The notes under the pieces were generated by a model. The model searched no databases. It was given only the letters and a program-made list of their open reading frames with translations, and had not been told where the DNA came from. A stretch of 64,000 nucleotides of DNA from CADEED01 sp035765415 (GTDB taxonomy: Bacteria > Pseudomonadota > Gammaproteobacteria > Steroidobacterales > Steroidobacteraceae), in assembly GCA_035765415.1 (NCBI GenBank), contig DASTXR010000163.1:1-64000 (forward strand). The letters run 5' to 3'. The position numbers were made by a program, and so were the translations under genes. Shown one piece after another: positions 1 to 8,148 of the stretch. Every line of letters starts with the position of its first letter. Within the stretch, counting starts at the first letter, position 1.

Positions 1-952
1 ATTTCAGATCGCCCGATGCCAGCATGGGCTTGAGCAGGTTGGACGCATCCATCACCCCGCCCGAGGCAGAACCAGCACCGATCAGGGTGTGGATTTCATC
101 AATGAAGAGGACTGCTCCTTTTTGCTTGCGCAACTGGGACAGCACCCCCTTCAGCCGCTTTTCGAAATCGCCGCGGTACTTGGTGCCCGCGATCAGCGAG
201 CCCATGTCGAGCGAATAGATAGTGCAGTCCGACAGCACGTCGGGCACTTTTCCTTCGACGATCATGCGCGCCAGCCCTTCTGCAATGGCGGTTTTTCCGA
301 CACCGGCTTCGCCCACGTACAGCGGGTTGTTCTTGCGGCGCCGGCAGAGGATCTCGATGGTTCGTTCCACCTCGAGCGTGCGGCCGATCAGCGGATCGAT
401 CTTGCCGTCCTGGGCCAGCTGGTTGAGATTCGCCGTGTACTTGTCGAGCGCGCTGCCGCCGTCCGCATCGCGATCGTTGCCCTCGCTGCCCGCCTCTTCC
501 TTCGCCGTCTTCTCTTCGGCGATCTTCGAGAGGCCATGCGAGACGAAATTGACCACGTCGAGGCGCGTGACCTCGGCGCGATTCAGCAGATGCACCGCGT
601 GGCTCTGCTTTTCACTGAAGATGGCGATGAGCACGTTGGCGACGCCGACTTCTTTCTTGCCCGAAGACTGCACGTGGAATACGGCCCGCTGCAGGACACG
701 CTGGAATCCGAGCGTGGGCTGCACTTCGCGGTCTTCGTCATTCGGGAGCCGCGGCGTGGTGCGGTCGAGGTGCTCGTTGAGCGAGTCCTTGAGCCTCGCG
801 AGATCCGCGCCGCAGGCGCGCAGGATTTCGCGCACTTTGGGGGTGTCGAGGATGGACAGCAGCAGGTGCTCTACCGTGAGGAATTCATGGCGAGCCTCTC
901 GCGCCTTGGCGAAAGCGTCGTTTAGACAGAATTCGAGCTCTTGCGATAACAC
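1..952 (-). CDS. clpA: ATP-dependent Clp protease ATP-binding subunit ClpA (5' part; runs off the window)
   Basis: ClpA is the AAA+ unfoldase that feeds substrates to ClpP. About 317 N-terminal codons are present. The reading begins with a GTG at 950-952, preceded by GAGAGG 8 bases upstream, and opens MLSQELEFCLNDAFAKARE, the typical ClpA N-domain start. The first AAA+ domain follows, with Walker A GEAGVGKT near 290-313 and Walker B FIDEIH with the following HTLIGAGSASGG near 50-110. The 3' end lies beyond position 1. It sits directly downstream of clpS on the same strand, the usual adaptor-unfoldase pair. Identification is firm; only the exact start (GTG) is a choice. Confidence 0.95.
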   Translation of the reverse strand, partial: MLSQELEFCLNDAFAKAREARHEFLTVEHLLLSILDTPKVREILRACGADLARLKDSLNEHLDRTTPRLPNDEDREVQPTLGFQRVLQRAVFHVQSSGKKEVGVANVLIAIFSEKQSHAVHLLNRAEVTRLDVVNFVSHGLSKIAEEKTAKEEAGSEGNDRDADGGSALDKYTANLNQLAQDGKIDPLIGRTLEVERTIEILCRRRKNNPLYVGEAGVGKTAIAEGLARMIVEGKVPDVLSDCTIYSLDMGSLIAGTKYRGDFEKRLKGVLSQLRKQKGAVLFIDEIHTLIGAGSASGGVMDASNLLKPMLASGDLK

Positions 953-996
953 CTTTTCAACCTCTCGACCGTTAGATCACCGGAGAGACGGGCATT

Positions 997-1326
997 TCAG
1001 GCCTCTTCGAGCGTGCACATCAATGGATGATGATGATCACGCGCGTAAGAGGTCACCAGCGCCACCTTGGTTTCCGCTATTTCATATGTGAACACACCAC
1101 AGATGCCTTTGCCCTGGGTATGTACCTCCAACATGACGCGTGTCGCAGTCATCCGGTCCATACGAAAGAACTTCTCCAGCACGTCGACGACGAACTCCAT
1201 TGGCGTGTAATCGTCGTTGAGCAGCACCACCTGATATAAGGGCGGCTGCTTGGTTTTGGGCTCGGCTTCCTCGACAGCGAGGCCCGCGCCCCCATGGTCG
1301 GGGCGTTCGGTTTCGGACGTGGGCAT
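997..1326 (-). CDS. clpS: ATP-dependent Clp protease adaptor protein ClpS
   Basis: ClpS is a small cytosolic adaptor that binds N-degron substrates and delivers them to ClpA. The 109-residue product has the family core: LLNDDYTPMEFV at residues 35-46, including the N-degron pocket residues N37, D38 and D39, and VHTQGKGICGV at 68-78 with the conserved His69. The first 30 residues are a variable, charged extension. The gene ends about 45 bases before the clpA start and is divergent from gspC. Length and motifs match the family well. Confidence 0.96.
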   Translation of the reverse strand: MPTSETERPDHGGAGLAVEEAEPKTKQPPLYQVVLLNDDYTPMEFVVDVLEKFFRMDRMTATRVMLEVHTQGKGICGVFTYEIAETKVALVTSYARDHHHPLMCTLEEA

Positions 1327-1437
1327 TGGCGCTCTTTATATGGGTCGTCGATTGGCAACACAAGTGCGCCTCCGACGCGGTTGGATTGCCAAGACAAAAC
1401 AAGCGCTTGAGGCTGCTGCAGAGCGAAACGTATCATC

Positions 1438-2400
1438 ATGGAAATGACGGCAAACTTCTGGAATCCGGGCGCGAGTGGCGGGGACGACTGGCGCTCGACG
1501 CTGCTGGCGCGCGCGCCCCAGGTCGTCACCTTCGTGCTGGCGCTGGCGCTGGCCGCGCAGCTCGCCTTCATCGTGGTGGCGATGACCAGCCGCAGCCGCC
1601 AGGCGCCGCCGCCGGCGCTCGCCCCCTTGCCACCGCCGCCCCAGCTGGATGTTGGCGGCATGGTCAACGCACATCTGTTTGGCAATGCCGCCGTGCAGGC
1701 GAGCGGCGATGCAGCGAATGCTCCCCCGTCCAGCATGCCCCTGGTGCTCGCCGGGGTCCTGGCCACTGAAGACCCCAAGGAAGGTATGGCAATCATCGGA
1801 GAGAGTGCCCAGGCGGCCAAGGTCGTCGCCGTCGGCCAGCAGGTGCCGGGCGGCGCCCAGCTGCATTCGGTTTATAGCGATCGCGCCATCATCGATCGCG
1901 GCGGCGCGCTGGAATCGGTGTTCCTGCCCAAGCGGGCCGGGGGCCCGATGATGGGAACGGAACCCGCACCCATGCCGGTCGCGAGCGCGGACAGCAACGA
2001 GGCCGCCATCGATCGCATGCGCAGACTCGTGAACGACGACCCTGGGGCGCTGAGCCAGGTCCTTCGCCCGCAGCCCGTGTTCGCCGGCGGCGAGATGAAG
2101 GGCTTCCGTGTCTATCCGGGCGCCAACCGCCAGGCGTTTGCACGCATGGGCCTGCGGCCCGGCGACATGGTGACGGCCATCAACGGCACCCCGCTCAATG
2201 ACAAGGAGCGCGCCCAGGAAATCTTCGGCACGCTCGGCTCCTCCACGGATGCGCGCGTCACCATCACGCGCAATGGCCGGCAGCAGGAGCTGGTGTTGAA
2301 CATTGCGCAGGTCGCGGCCGAAGCCGAACGCATGGGTGGCGGCGGCGATGGCAATATCCCGGTCGAACAGGCGCCCGAACCGGTCCCCGGGAACGAATGA
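1438..2400 (+). CDS. gspC: Type II secretion system protein GspC
   Basis: GspC is the inner-membrane T2SS clamp that links the inner platform to the secretin GspD. The 320-residue product has a short cytoplasmic N-terminus and one transmembrane helix at about residues 27-48. A proline-rich linker follows, then a homology-region (HR) domain at about 70-165 with the VNAHLFG motif, and a C-terminal PDZ-like domain at about 220-300 (GLRPGDMVTAINGTPLND). The stop overlaps the gspD start as ATGA, so the two are translationally coupled. It is the first gene of a gspC-D-E-F cluster. Confidence 0.93.
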   Translation: MEMTANFWNPGASGGDDWRSTLLARAPQVVTFVLALALAAQLAFIVVAMTSRSRQAPPPALAPLPPPPQLDVGGMVNAHLFGNAAVQASGDAANAPPSSMPLVLAGVLATEDPKEGMAIIGESAQAAKVVAVGQQVPGGAQLHSVYSDRAIIDRGGALESVFLPKRAGGPMMGTEPAPMPVASADSNEAAIDRMRRLVNDDPGALSQVLRPQPVFAGGEMKGFRVYPGANRQAFARMGLRPGDMVTAINGTPLNDKERAQEIFGTLGSSTDARVTITRNGRQQELVLNIAQVAAEAERMGGGGDGNIPVEQAPEPVPGNE

Positions 2401-4541
2401 CCCGAGAACGAACAATAATGAACCGAATGAAAATGAGCTCGAGTTCCGGGCCGAAGGTACGCAACGCAATGACCAGACAATCCTTCCGGGTGATCCTGCT
2501 TTCCGCCGTGTTCGCGTTCGCCGCGACCGGGATCGTCAGCGCTCAAAGCAATGGCCAGCGCATCACCCCGAGCTTCAAGGATGCGGAGATCGGCCAGGTC
2601 ATCGAAGCGGTCGCGGCCGCCACCGGCAAGACCATCATTCCCGACCCGCGCGTGCGCGCGCAGGTCACCATGTTGTCGCAGACGCCGATGTCGCCCGACG
2701 CGTTCTACGAAGCGTTCCTCGCGCTGCTGTCGGTGCACCAGTTCGTGGCCGTCGAATCCGGCGGCATCATCAAGATCGTGCCGGACGCGAACGCGCGGCA
2801 GATGCCGAACATCGACCTGCCCTCGCGCGTGAAGTCGGGATCCGATGAGCTCATCACGCAGGTCATCGCGGTGCAAAACGTGAATGCGGCCCAGCTCGTC
2901 CCGGTGTTGCGCCCATTGATGCCCCAGGCCGCGCACATGGCGGCTTATCCCAACGGCAACATCCTCATTCTCTCCGACCGCGCCAGCAACGTGAGCCGCG
3001 TGATGCGCATCATCGAGCGCATCGACCAGCAGGGTGACAACGACGTCGACATCATCAACCTGCAACACGCGTCGGCCAGCGAAGTCGTGCGCGTGGTGAA
3101 TACCTTCTTCGCGCAGCAGTCCGCGGCCGAAGGTGGCGGCTCGCCGTCGCGCGTCATCGCCGACGACCGCTCCAACAGCGTGCTGATCGGCGGCGACAAA
3201 GCGCTGCGCCTGCGCATCAAGGCGCTGATCGCGCATCTCGACACGCCGCTCGAAAGCGGCGGCGACACGCGGGTTGTTTACCTGCAATTCGCCGACGCGG
3301 AGAAGTTGGCCACCAAGCTCAAGGAACAGATCAGCGCCACGGTCGCCATCACCACGGGCGCGCCTGCCGCCGGCGCCGCCGGCCCCGCCAGCAGCGTGGC
3401 CGCAAGCGCCGACCGCTCCACCACCATCTGGGCCGAGCCGGAAACCAACGCGCTGGTCATCACGGCGCCCGCCAAGATCATGCGCTCGCTATTGGAAGTG
3501 GTGGCCAAGCTCGACATCCGGCGCGCGCAGGTGCTCGTCGAGGCCATCATCGTCGACATCAATGTGAACAAGAACGCCGAGCTCGGCGTGAACTGGGCGG
3601 TGTGGTCGGACGAAGATGACGACATGCCCATCGGCACTTTCCAGCAGCCGGTCGGCGGCGTGAACCTCTTCCAGCTGGCACGGTCCGTCGACGATCCGGG
3701 CAATGCCGCCCTGGGCCTCAACACCGGAACCACTTTCGGTATCGGGCGCATCGCGGCCACCGGCGTGAATTTCGCGGCCATGCTGCGCGCGATCCAGGGC
3801 GATTCGAACACCAACATCATCGCCACCCCGTCGACGGTGACGATGGACAACCAGGAAGCGGAGCTCAAGGTCGCGCAGGAAGTGCCGTTCGTCACCGGCC
3901 AGTTCACCAGCACCGGCAACAACAGCAGCGACGGCAACGTCAATCCGTTCACCACGGTTCAGCGCGAGGAAGTCGGCACCATTCTCAAGATCACGCCTCA
4001 GGTCAACGAAGGCGGCGCACTGGTGCAGCTCAAGATCGAGCTCGAAAGCTCGTCGCTCACCGGAGATTCCGGTGACGCCAACAGCCTCATCACCAACAAG
4101 CGCACGGTCAGCACCAACGTGCTCATCGAAGACGGCGGCATCGTCGTGCTCGGCGGGCTGATCCAGGACAGCGACATCCGCGGTGAACAGCGCGTTCCCT
4201 ATCTCGGCCGCATTCCCGTGCTCGGCGCGCTGTTCAAGACGCGCAGCCGGCAGACCGACAAGACCAATCTCATGGTCTTCATCCGTCCGAAAATCCTGCG
4301 CGACGGCTTCGCGACCGCGCTCGCGACCAACGCCAAATACAACTATATCCGCGACGAGCAGCGCGCCACGATGCGGCCCAAGTCGGAAGTGCTGCCGCTC
4401 ATACCGTTCAGCAAGGAGCCGATCCTGCCGCCGCTCCCGCAGCCGCTGCCACCCGCGACGCCGCCCGGTTCTCCCACGGGTCCGGATGGCGCGCCGGCTA
4501 CCACGCCTCCGCCGGCGGAAAATCCGCAGCCGAAACCATGA
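2397..4541 (+). CDS. gspD: Type II secretion system secretin GspD
   Basis: GspD forms the outer-membrane secretin channel of the T2SS. The 714-residue product has a signal peptide that follows a charged leader (hydrophobic stretch about residues 32-50, ending VSAQ). Next come the N0 domain (ITPSFKDAEIGQVIEAVA), repeated N1-N3 ring domains, and the secretin domain, with VPFVTGQF and the conserved VLIEDGGIVVLGGLIQD stretch. A proline-rich tail of about 50 residues closes the protein. Several in-frame methionines (2397, 2418, 2424, 2469) make the start uncertain; 2397 overlaps the gspC stop. The 3' end overlaps gspE as ATGA. Confidence 0.95.
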   Translation: MTRERTIMNRMKMSSSSGPKVRNAMTRQSFRVILLSAVFAFAATGIVSAQSNGQRITPSFKDAEIGQVIEAVAAATGKTIIPDPRVRAQVTMLSQTPMSPDAFYEAFLALLSVHQFVAVESGGIIKIVPDANARQMPNIDLPSRVKSGSDELITQVIAVQNVNAAQLVPVLRPLMPQAAHMAAYPNGNILILSDRASNVSRVMRIIERIDQQGDNDVDIINLQHASASEVVRVVNTFFAQQSAAEGGGSPSRVIADDRSNSVLIGGDKALRLRIKALIAHLDTPLESGGDTRVVYLQFADAEKLATKLKEQISATVAITTGAPAAGAAGPASSVAASADRSTTIWAEPETNALVITAPAKIMRSLLEVVAKLDIRRAQVLVEAIIVDINVNKNAELGVNWAVWSDEDDDMPIGTFQQPVGGVNLFQLARSVDDPGNAALGLNTGTTFGIGRIAATGVNFAAMLRAIQGDSNTNIIATPSTVTMDNQEAELKVAQEVPFVTGQFTSTGNNSSDGNVNPFTTVQREEVGTILKITPQVNEGGALVQLKIELESSSLTGDSGDANSLITNKRTVSTNVLIEDGGIVVLGGLIQDSDIRGEQRVPYLGRIPVLGALFKTRSRQTDKTNLMVFIRPKILRDGFATALATNAKYNYIRDEQRATMRPKSEVLPLIPFSKEPILPPLPQPLPPATPPGSPTGPDGAPATTPPPAENPQPKP

Positions 4542-6031
4542 ACGACGCCGCCACACCGCAGACCGAGATCGTTCGTCCGCAGCGTGTCGGCTTCGCGTTC
4601 GCCAAGCGCCACGGCGTGCTCGTGCACCGGGTGCACGAAGGCATCGCCGAATGCGTCTACCGGCCCGGCGCCGCGCCGCTCGCGGTGGCCGAAGTGCGCC
4701 GCTACCTCGGCATTCCACTGCGGCTCGAGAAAGTGGAGGTCGAACAATTCGACTCGCTCTTGCGGGTTGCCTACGAAGCAGGCAACGACGCGATGCAGGC
4801 CGCCGAAGGGGTGGAGGAGTCCACCGATCTCGCACACCTCGCACAGGATCTACCCGAACAGGCCGACCTGCTCGAGAGCGAAGACGACGCGCCCATCATC
4901 CGGTTGATTAACGCCGTCCTCACGCAGGCGGTGAAGGAAAACGCCTCCGACATCCACGTCGAGCCTTTCGAGAACCGCCTGGTCGTGCGCTTCCGTGTCG
5001 ACGGTGTGCTGCGCGAAGTCCTGCAGAGCCGGCGCGCCGTGGCGCCGCTGGTCGTCTCGCGCATCAAGGTCATGTCCAAGCTCGACATCGCCGAGAAACG
5101 CCTGCCGCAGGACGGTCGCATCAGTCTCAAGATCGCCGCCCGCTCGGTCGACGTGCGCGTATCCACGCTGCCTTCGGGACACGGCGAACGCGTGGTCATG
5201 CGTATCCTCGACAAGCAGGCCGGCCGCCTGCACCTGTCGGCGCTCGGTATGGATCCGACGACCGAGCAGCGCATCGCAGAGCTCTTCCGCAAACCGCACG
5301 GCATCATCCTCGTGACGGGTCCTACGGGTTCGGGCAAGACCACCACGCTGTACGCGGGCCTCGAGCACCTGAACGACAACACGCAGAACATCATGACGGT
5401 CGAGGATCCGATCGAGTACTACATCGACGGCATCGGCCAGACGCAGGTCAACACCAAGGTGGAGATGACCTTCGCGCGCGGCTTGCGCGCCATTCTTCGC
5501 CAGGACCCGGACGTGGTCATGGTCGGCGAAATCCGCGACCTCGAAACCGCGCAGATCGCGGTGCAGGCTTCGCTCACCGGCCACCTGGTGCTGTCGACAC
5601 TGCATACGAACACCGCCGTCGGCGCACTCACGCGCCTGCGCGACATGGGCATCGAACCTTTCCTGTTGTCGTCCAGCCTCATCGGCGTCGTTGCGCAGCG
5701 CCTGGTGCGCACGCTCAGCCCCGACAACAAGGTGCCCTTCGAAGCCGGTGAATACGAACGCCGGCTTCTCGGCCTGGGACCCGATGACCCCTCGCCCACG
5801 CTGTACAAGCCCGGCCCCGGCCCCGGCGGCTTCCGCGGCCGTACCGGCATCTACGAACTGGTCATCGTCGACGACCAGATGCGGACGATGATCCACGACG
5901 AAGCCGCGGAACATGAGCTCGAGCGCTACGCGCGCACCATGACCCCTTCCATCCGGGACGACGGCCTCGATCGAGTCCTGCGCGGCGAAACCACGGTCGA
6001 AGAAGTATTGCGCGTCACGCGCGAAGACTAG
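4538..6031 (+). CDS. gspE: Type II secretion system ATPase GspE (no tetracysteine motif)
   Basis: GspE is the cytoplasmic hexameric ATPase that powers pseudopilus assembly. The 497-residue product has an N1E/N2E region, Walker A GPTGSGKT at residues 261-268, a Walker B region with VMVGEIRD near 326-333, and Asp/His boxes between them. The C-terminal subdomain normally carries two CxxC pairs that bind zinc. Here the equivalent positions read LSPDN (393-397) and YKPGPGPGGF (423-432), so all four cysteines are absent, while the following RGRTGIYEL is intact. It starts within the gspD stop (ATGA), and gspF follows after 9 bases. Confidence 0.95.
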   Translation: MNDAATPQTEIVRPQRVGFAFAKRHGVLVHRVHEGIAECVYRPGAAPLAVAEVRRYLGIPLRLEKVEVEQFDSLLRVAYEAGNDAMQAAEGVEESTDLAHLAQDLPEQADLLESEDDAPIIRLINAVLTQAVKENASDIHVEPFENRLVVRFRVDGVLREVLQSRRAVAPLVVSRIKVMSKLDIAEKRLPQDGRISLKIAARSVDVRVSTLPSGHGERVVMRILDKQAGRLHLSALGMDPTTEQRIAELFRKPHGIILVTGPTGSGKTTTLYAGLEHLNDNTQNIMTVEDPIEYYIDGIGQTQVNTKVEMTFARGLRAILRQDPDVVMVGEIRDLETAQIAVQASLTGHLVLSTLHTNTAVGALTRLRDMGIEPFLLSSSLIGVVAQRLVRTLSPDNKVPFEAGEYERRLLGLGPDDPSPTLYKPGPGPGGFRGRTGIYELVIVDDQMRTMIHDEAAEHELERYARTMTPSIRDDGLDRVLRGETTVEEVLRVTRED

Positions 6032-6040
6032 GTTCCTGAC

Positions 6041-7255
6041 GTGGGTGCCTTCGAATACACCGCTCTCGATACCGCGGGCCGCGAACAGAACGGCGTGGTC
6101 GAAGGCGACACCGTCAAACATGTGCGCCAGCTGCTGCGCGAACGTCAGTTGCTGCCGGTCTCCGTGGCCGAGGTCAAACACGGCGAGGCCAAGCGCGATC
6201 GCAGCTTCACCGTGCGCCGCGGCGTGTCCGCGTCCGACCTGTCGCTGCTCACGCGCCAGCTCGCCACGCTCGTGAAAGCCGGCCTGCCGCTCGAAGAAGC
6301 GCTGCTGGCGGTCTCCCAGCAGTCTGAGAAGCCGCGCGTCCAGAGCATCATGCTCGGCGTACGAGCCAAGGTGATGGAAGGCCATACGCTGGCCGACGGC
6401 CTGGCGGAGTTCCCGAAGGTATTCCCCGAGATCTACCGCTCCACGGTGTCGGCCGGCGAAAGCTCCGGCCGTCTCGATGGCGTGCTCGAACGGCTGGCCG
6501 ACTACACCGAGAACCGCGAAGTGACGCGGCAGAAGGTGCTTGGCGCCATGCTCTACCCCATCGTGCTGTCGATCATCTGCCTGGGAATTGTCACCGGCAT
6601 GATGGTGTACGTGGTGCCGAAGGTCATCGAAGTGTTCGATTCGAGCAAGGGCAAACTACCGTTTGCCACCCAGGTGCTGATTGCCGTCAGCGAGTTCCTG
6701 CGCAACTGGGGCATTTATCTCGCACTCGCGATCATCGCAACCATCGTATTCTTCGTGTACTGGCTCAAGAACCAGGACAATCGCCGCCGTTTCCACCGCT
6801 TTCAGCTGCGCGTGCCGCTGTTCGGAAGGCTGGTGCGCGGCTTCAATACCGCGCGGTTCACGCGCACGTTCAGCATCCTGACCGCCAGCGCCGTGCCGGT
6901 GCTCGAGGCCATGCGCATCGCCGGGGAAGTGGTCACCAATCTACCCATGCGCGACGCGGTCGCTGCGGCGGCCGCCCGGGTGCGTGAAGGCGCCCCCATT
7001 GGCAAATCCCTGTCACAGAGCAAGCTGTTCCCGCCCATGACCGTGCATCTCATTTCCTCGGGCGAGTCGAGCGGCGAACTGGACACCATGCTGGAGCGCG
7101 CCGCCACCAACCAGGAACGCGAGCTCGACTCCATGATGGGCGCGCTGGTGGGCCTGCTTGGGCCACTTCTCATCGTTGTCATGGGAATGTTCGTCATGGG
7201 CATCGTTTTTGCAATGCTGATGCCGATTTTCGAGATGAACAATTTGATTCGCTGA
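6041..7255 (+). CDS. gspF: Type II secretion system inner-membrane protein GspF
   Basis: GspF is the polytopic platform protein of the T2SS. The 404-residue product begins at GTG with GAFEYTALDTAGREQNGVVEG, the standard family opening. It has two GspF cytoplasmic domains, each containing the 'SAGESSGRLDGVLERLADY' type motif or its second copy 'SSGESSGELDTMLERAA'. Transmembrane helices lie at about residues 172-195, 222-243 and 372-397. It is the last gene of the cluster. The genes normally expected after it, gspG to gspN, are not in this window. Confidence 0.95.
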   Translation: MGAFEYTALDTAGREQNGVVEGDTVKHVRQLLRERQLLPVSVAEVKHGEAKRDRSFTVRRGVSASDLSLLTRQLATLVKAGLPLEEALLAVSQQSEKPRVQSIMLGVRAKVMEGHTLADGLAEFPKVFPEIYRSTVSAGESSGRLDGVLERLADYTENREVTRQKVLGAMLYPIVLSIICLGIVTGMMVYVVPKVIEVFDSSKGKLPFATQVLIAVSEFLRNWGIYLALAIIATIVFFVYWLKNQDNRRRFHRFQLRVPLFGRLVRGFNTARFTRTFSILTASAVPVLEAMRIAGEVVTNLPMRDAVAAAAARVREGAPIGKSLSQSKLFPPMTVHLISSGESSGELDTMLERAATNQERELDSMMGALVGLLGPLLIVVMGMFVMGIVFAMLMPIFEMNNLIR

Positions 7256-7282
7256 ACCTTGATCGAATCTTTGTTTTGGCCA

Positions 7283-7312
7283 TTGCATGACGCCGTGCTC
7301 TCGTTTTATAAC
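7283..7312 (+). promoter_or_regulatory. Candidate sigma-70 promoter for the small acidic protein gene
   Basis: TTGCAT at 7283-7288 and TATAAC at 7307-7312 are separated by 18 bases and lie 25 bases upstream of the ATG at 7337, leaving a short leader with a GAGG ribosome site. The elements are close to the sigma-70 consensus in otherwise GC-rich sequence. Found by eye only. Confidence 0.4.
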
Positions 7313-7336
7313 GCGCCCATCTGAGGCCTTCGCGTT

Positions 7337-7609
7337 ATGAACGAGAAACCGGAATCAGAAGAGTTCGACGAGGACGAAGAAGAGGTCGCCTTCGAAGCCA
7401 CCAGCGAAGTCGATTTCGATCGTCTTGCGAAAGATCTGGACGCTGCGAAGAAGCGTGGCCAGAAGCTGGGCGATCCTGCCTGGCGCCGTCTCGAACGGCG
7501 TTTCGAAGACAAACACACGGCCGAGCTCACCAGCGACTTCGACGATTACAACATCGACGACGACAGCACTGCCGTGCGCAAGTTGGATCGCTCGAAGAAC
7601 GCGAGCTGA
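7337..7609 (+). CDS. Small, highly acidic hypothetical protein
   Basis: This 90-residue product is not assigned to a named family. The N-terminal third is extremely acidic (EESEEFDEDEEE type composition). The middle is a basic-acidic helix rich in Lys and Arg (DAAKKRGQKLGDPAWRRLERRFEDK), and an aspartate-rich stretch (FDDYNIDDDS) follows. It has no signal peptide or membrane segment, so it is probably cytosolic. It has its own candidate promoter and a GAGG ribosome site, and it stands between gspF and a hairpin repeat. The biased composition and codon-position GC pattern suggest a real gene; the function is unknown. Confidence 0.7.
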   Translation: MNEKPESEEFDEDEEEVAFEATSEVDFDRLAKDLDAAKKRGQKLGDPAWRRLERRFEDKHTAELTSDFDDYNIDDDSTAVRKLDRSKNAS

Positions 7610-7625
7610 CGCCCACCGCCCCGGC

Positions 7626-7677
7626 GGAAATGGGGACAGTCCCCATTTGCTAGCAAAAGGGGACTGTCCCCATTTCC
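7626..7677. repeat. Short hairpin repeat, minimal member of the GGGGACAGTCCCC inverted-repeat family
   Basis: A 19-base arm at 7626-7644 (GGAAATGGGGACAGTCCCC) is repeated exactly in inverted orientation at 7659-7677. The 14-base loop contains the palindrome TTTGCTAGCAAA. The arm and the loop both reappear at the ends of the larger elements at 43415-43796 and 61753-61966. The unit lies between two genes on the same strand and can fold into a strong stem-loop in RNA. REP-like dispersed repeats associated with REP-associated tyrosine transposases are the nearest known class; membership is inference. Confidence 0.8.
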
Positions 7678-7709
7678 ACCCGCGCGGCCGGGCGTATTAC
7701 GATCCCCGC

Positions 7710-8117
7710 ATGACTCGCAAACCCATAGTTCTCAAACCCGGCGAAGGGCGCGCCTGGCCCATGGGCCGCATCGACGCCGTGTTCAAGGCCGATGGCGCCG
7801 AAACGGGTGCGGGATATTCCATCTCCGAGTGGTGGCTCGAGCCGCATACCGCGGGGCCCGGCGCGCATTCGCATCCCGAGGACGATATTTTCTATGTGCT
7901 GGCGGGCACGATGAGCGTGCTCGTCGGAGACGAGTGGACACACGCTACGCCGGGATCGTTCGTGCTCATCCCCGGCGGCGTCACGCACGACTTCGAAAAT
8001 CGTGGCGAGGTGCGCGCCGGCGTCCTCAACTTCTTCGCGCCGGGCACGTTCGAAGAACACATGCCCGAGATCGCGCGATGGTGGCGCGAGAATCCTCCCA
8101 AAGATGCGGGCGGTTGA
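7710..8117 (+). CDS. Cupin domain-containing protein
   Basis: This 135-residue single-domain cupin shows both conserved motifs. Motif 1 is around residues 50-65 (GAHSHPEDDIFYVLAG, metal-ligand candidates His53 and His55 plus an acidic residue). Motif 2 is around 82-97 (GSFVLIPGGVTHDFEN, His93). The fold usually binds one divalent metal; the substrate cannot be told from the sequence. The ATG at 7710 is chosen because the conserved cupin sequence begins soon after it; the upstream part of the open frame crosses the hairpin repeat. It converges with dnaE2, which ends 31 bases away. Confidence 0.85.
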   Translation: MTRKPIVLKPGEGRAWPMGRIDAVFKADGAETGAGYSISEWWLEPHTAGPGAHSHPEDDIFYVLAGTMSVLVGDEWTHATPGSFVLIPGGVTHDFENRGEVRAGVLNFFAPGTFEEHMPEIARWWRENPPKDAGG

Positions 8118-8148
8118 TTGATGGTGCCAGGCAGCGTTTCTGCCGACC

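Noticed and set aside
89..925. Long plus-strand open frames across the clpA region
   Set aside because: They are antisense shadows of clpA, whose minus-strand translation shows clear Walker motifs.
1327..1345. TATAAA-like -10 box just upstream of clpS
   Set aside because: It has a TTGTGT partner at 17 bases, but transcription would start almost at the ATG and the box overlaps the ribosome site; not strong enough to list.
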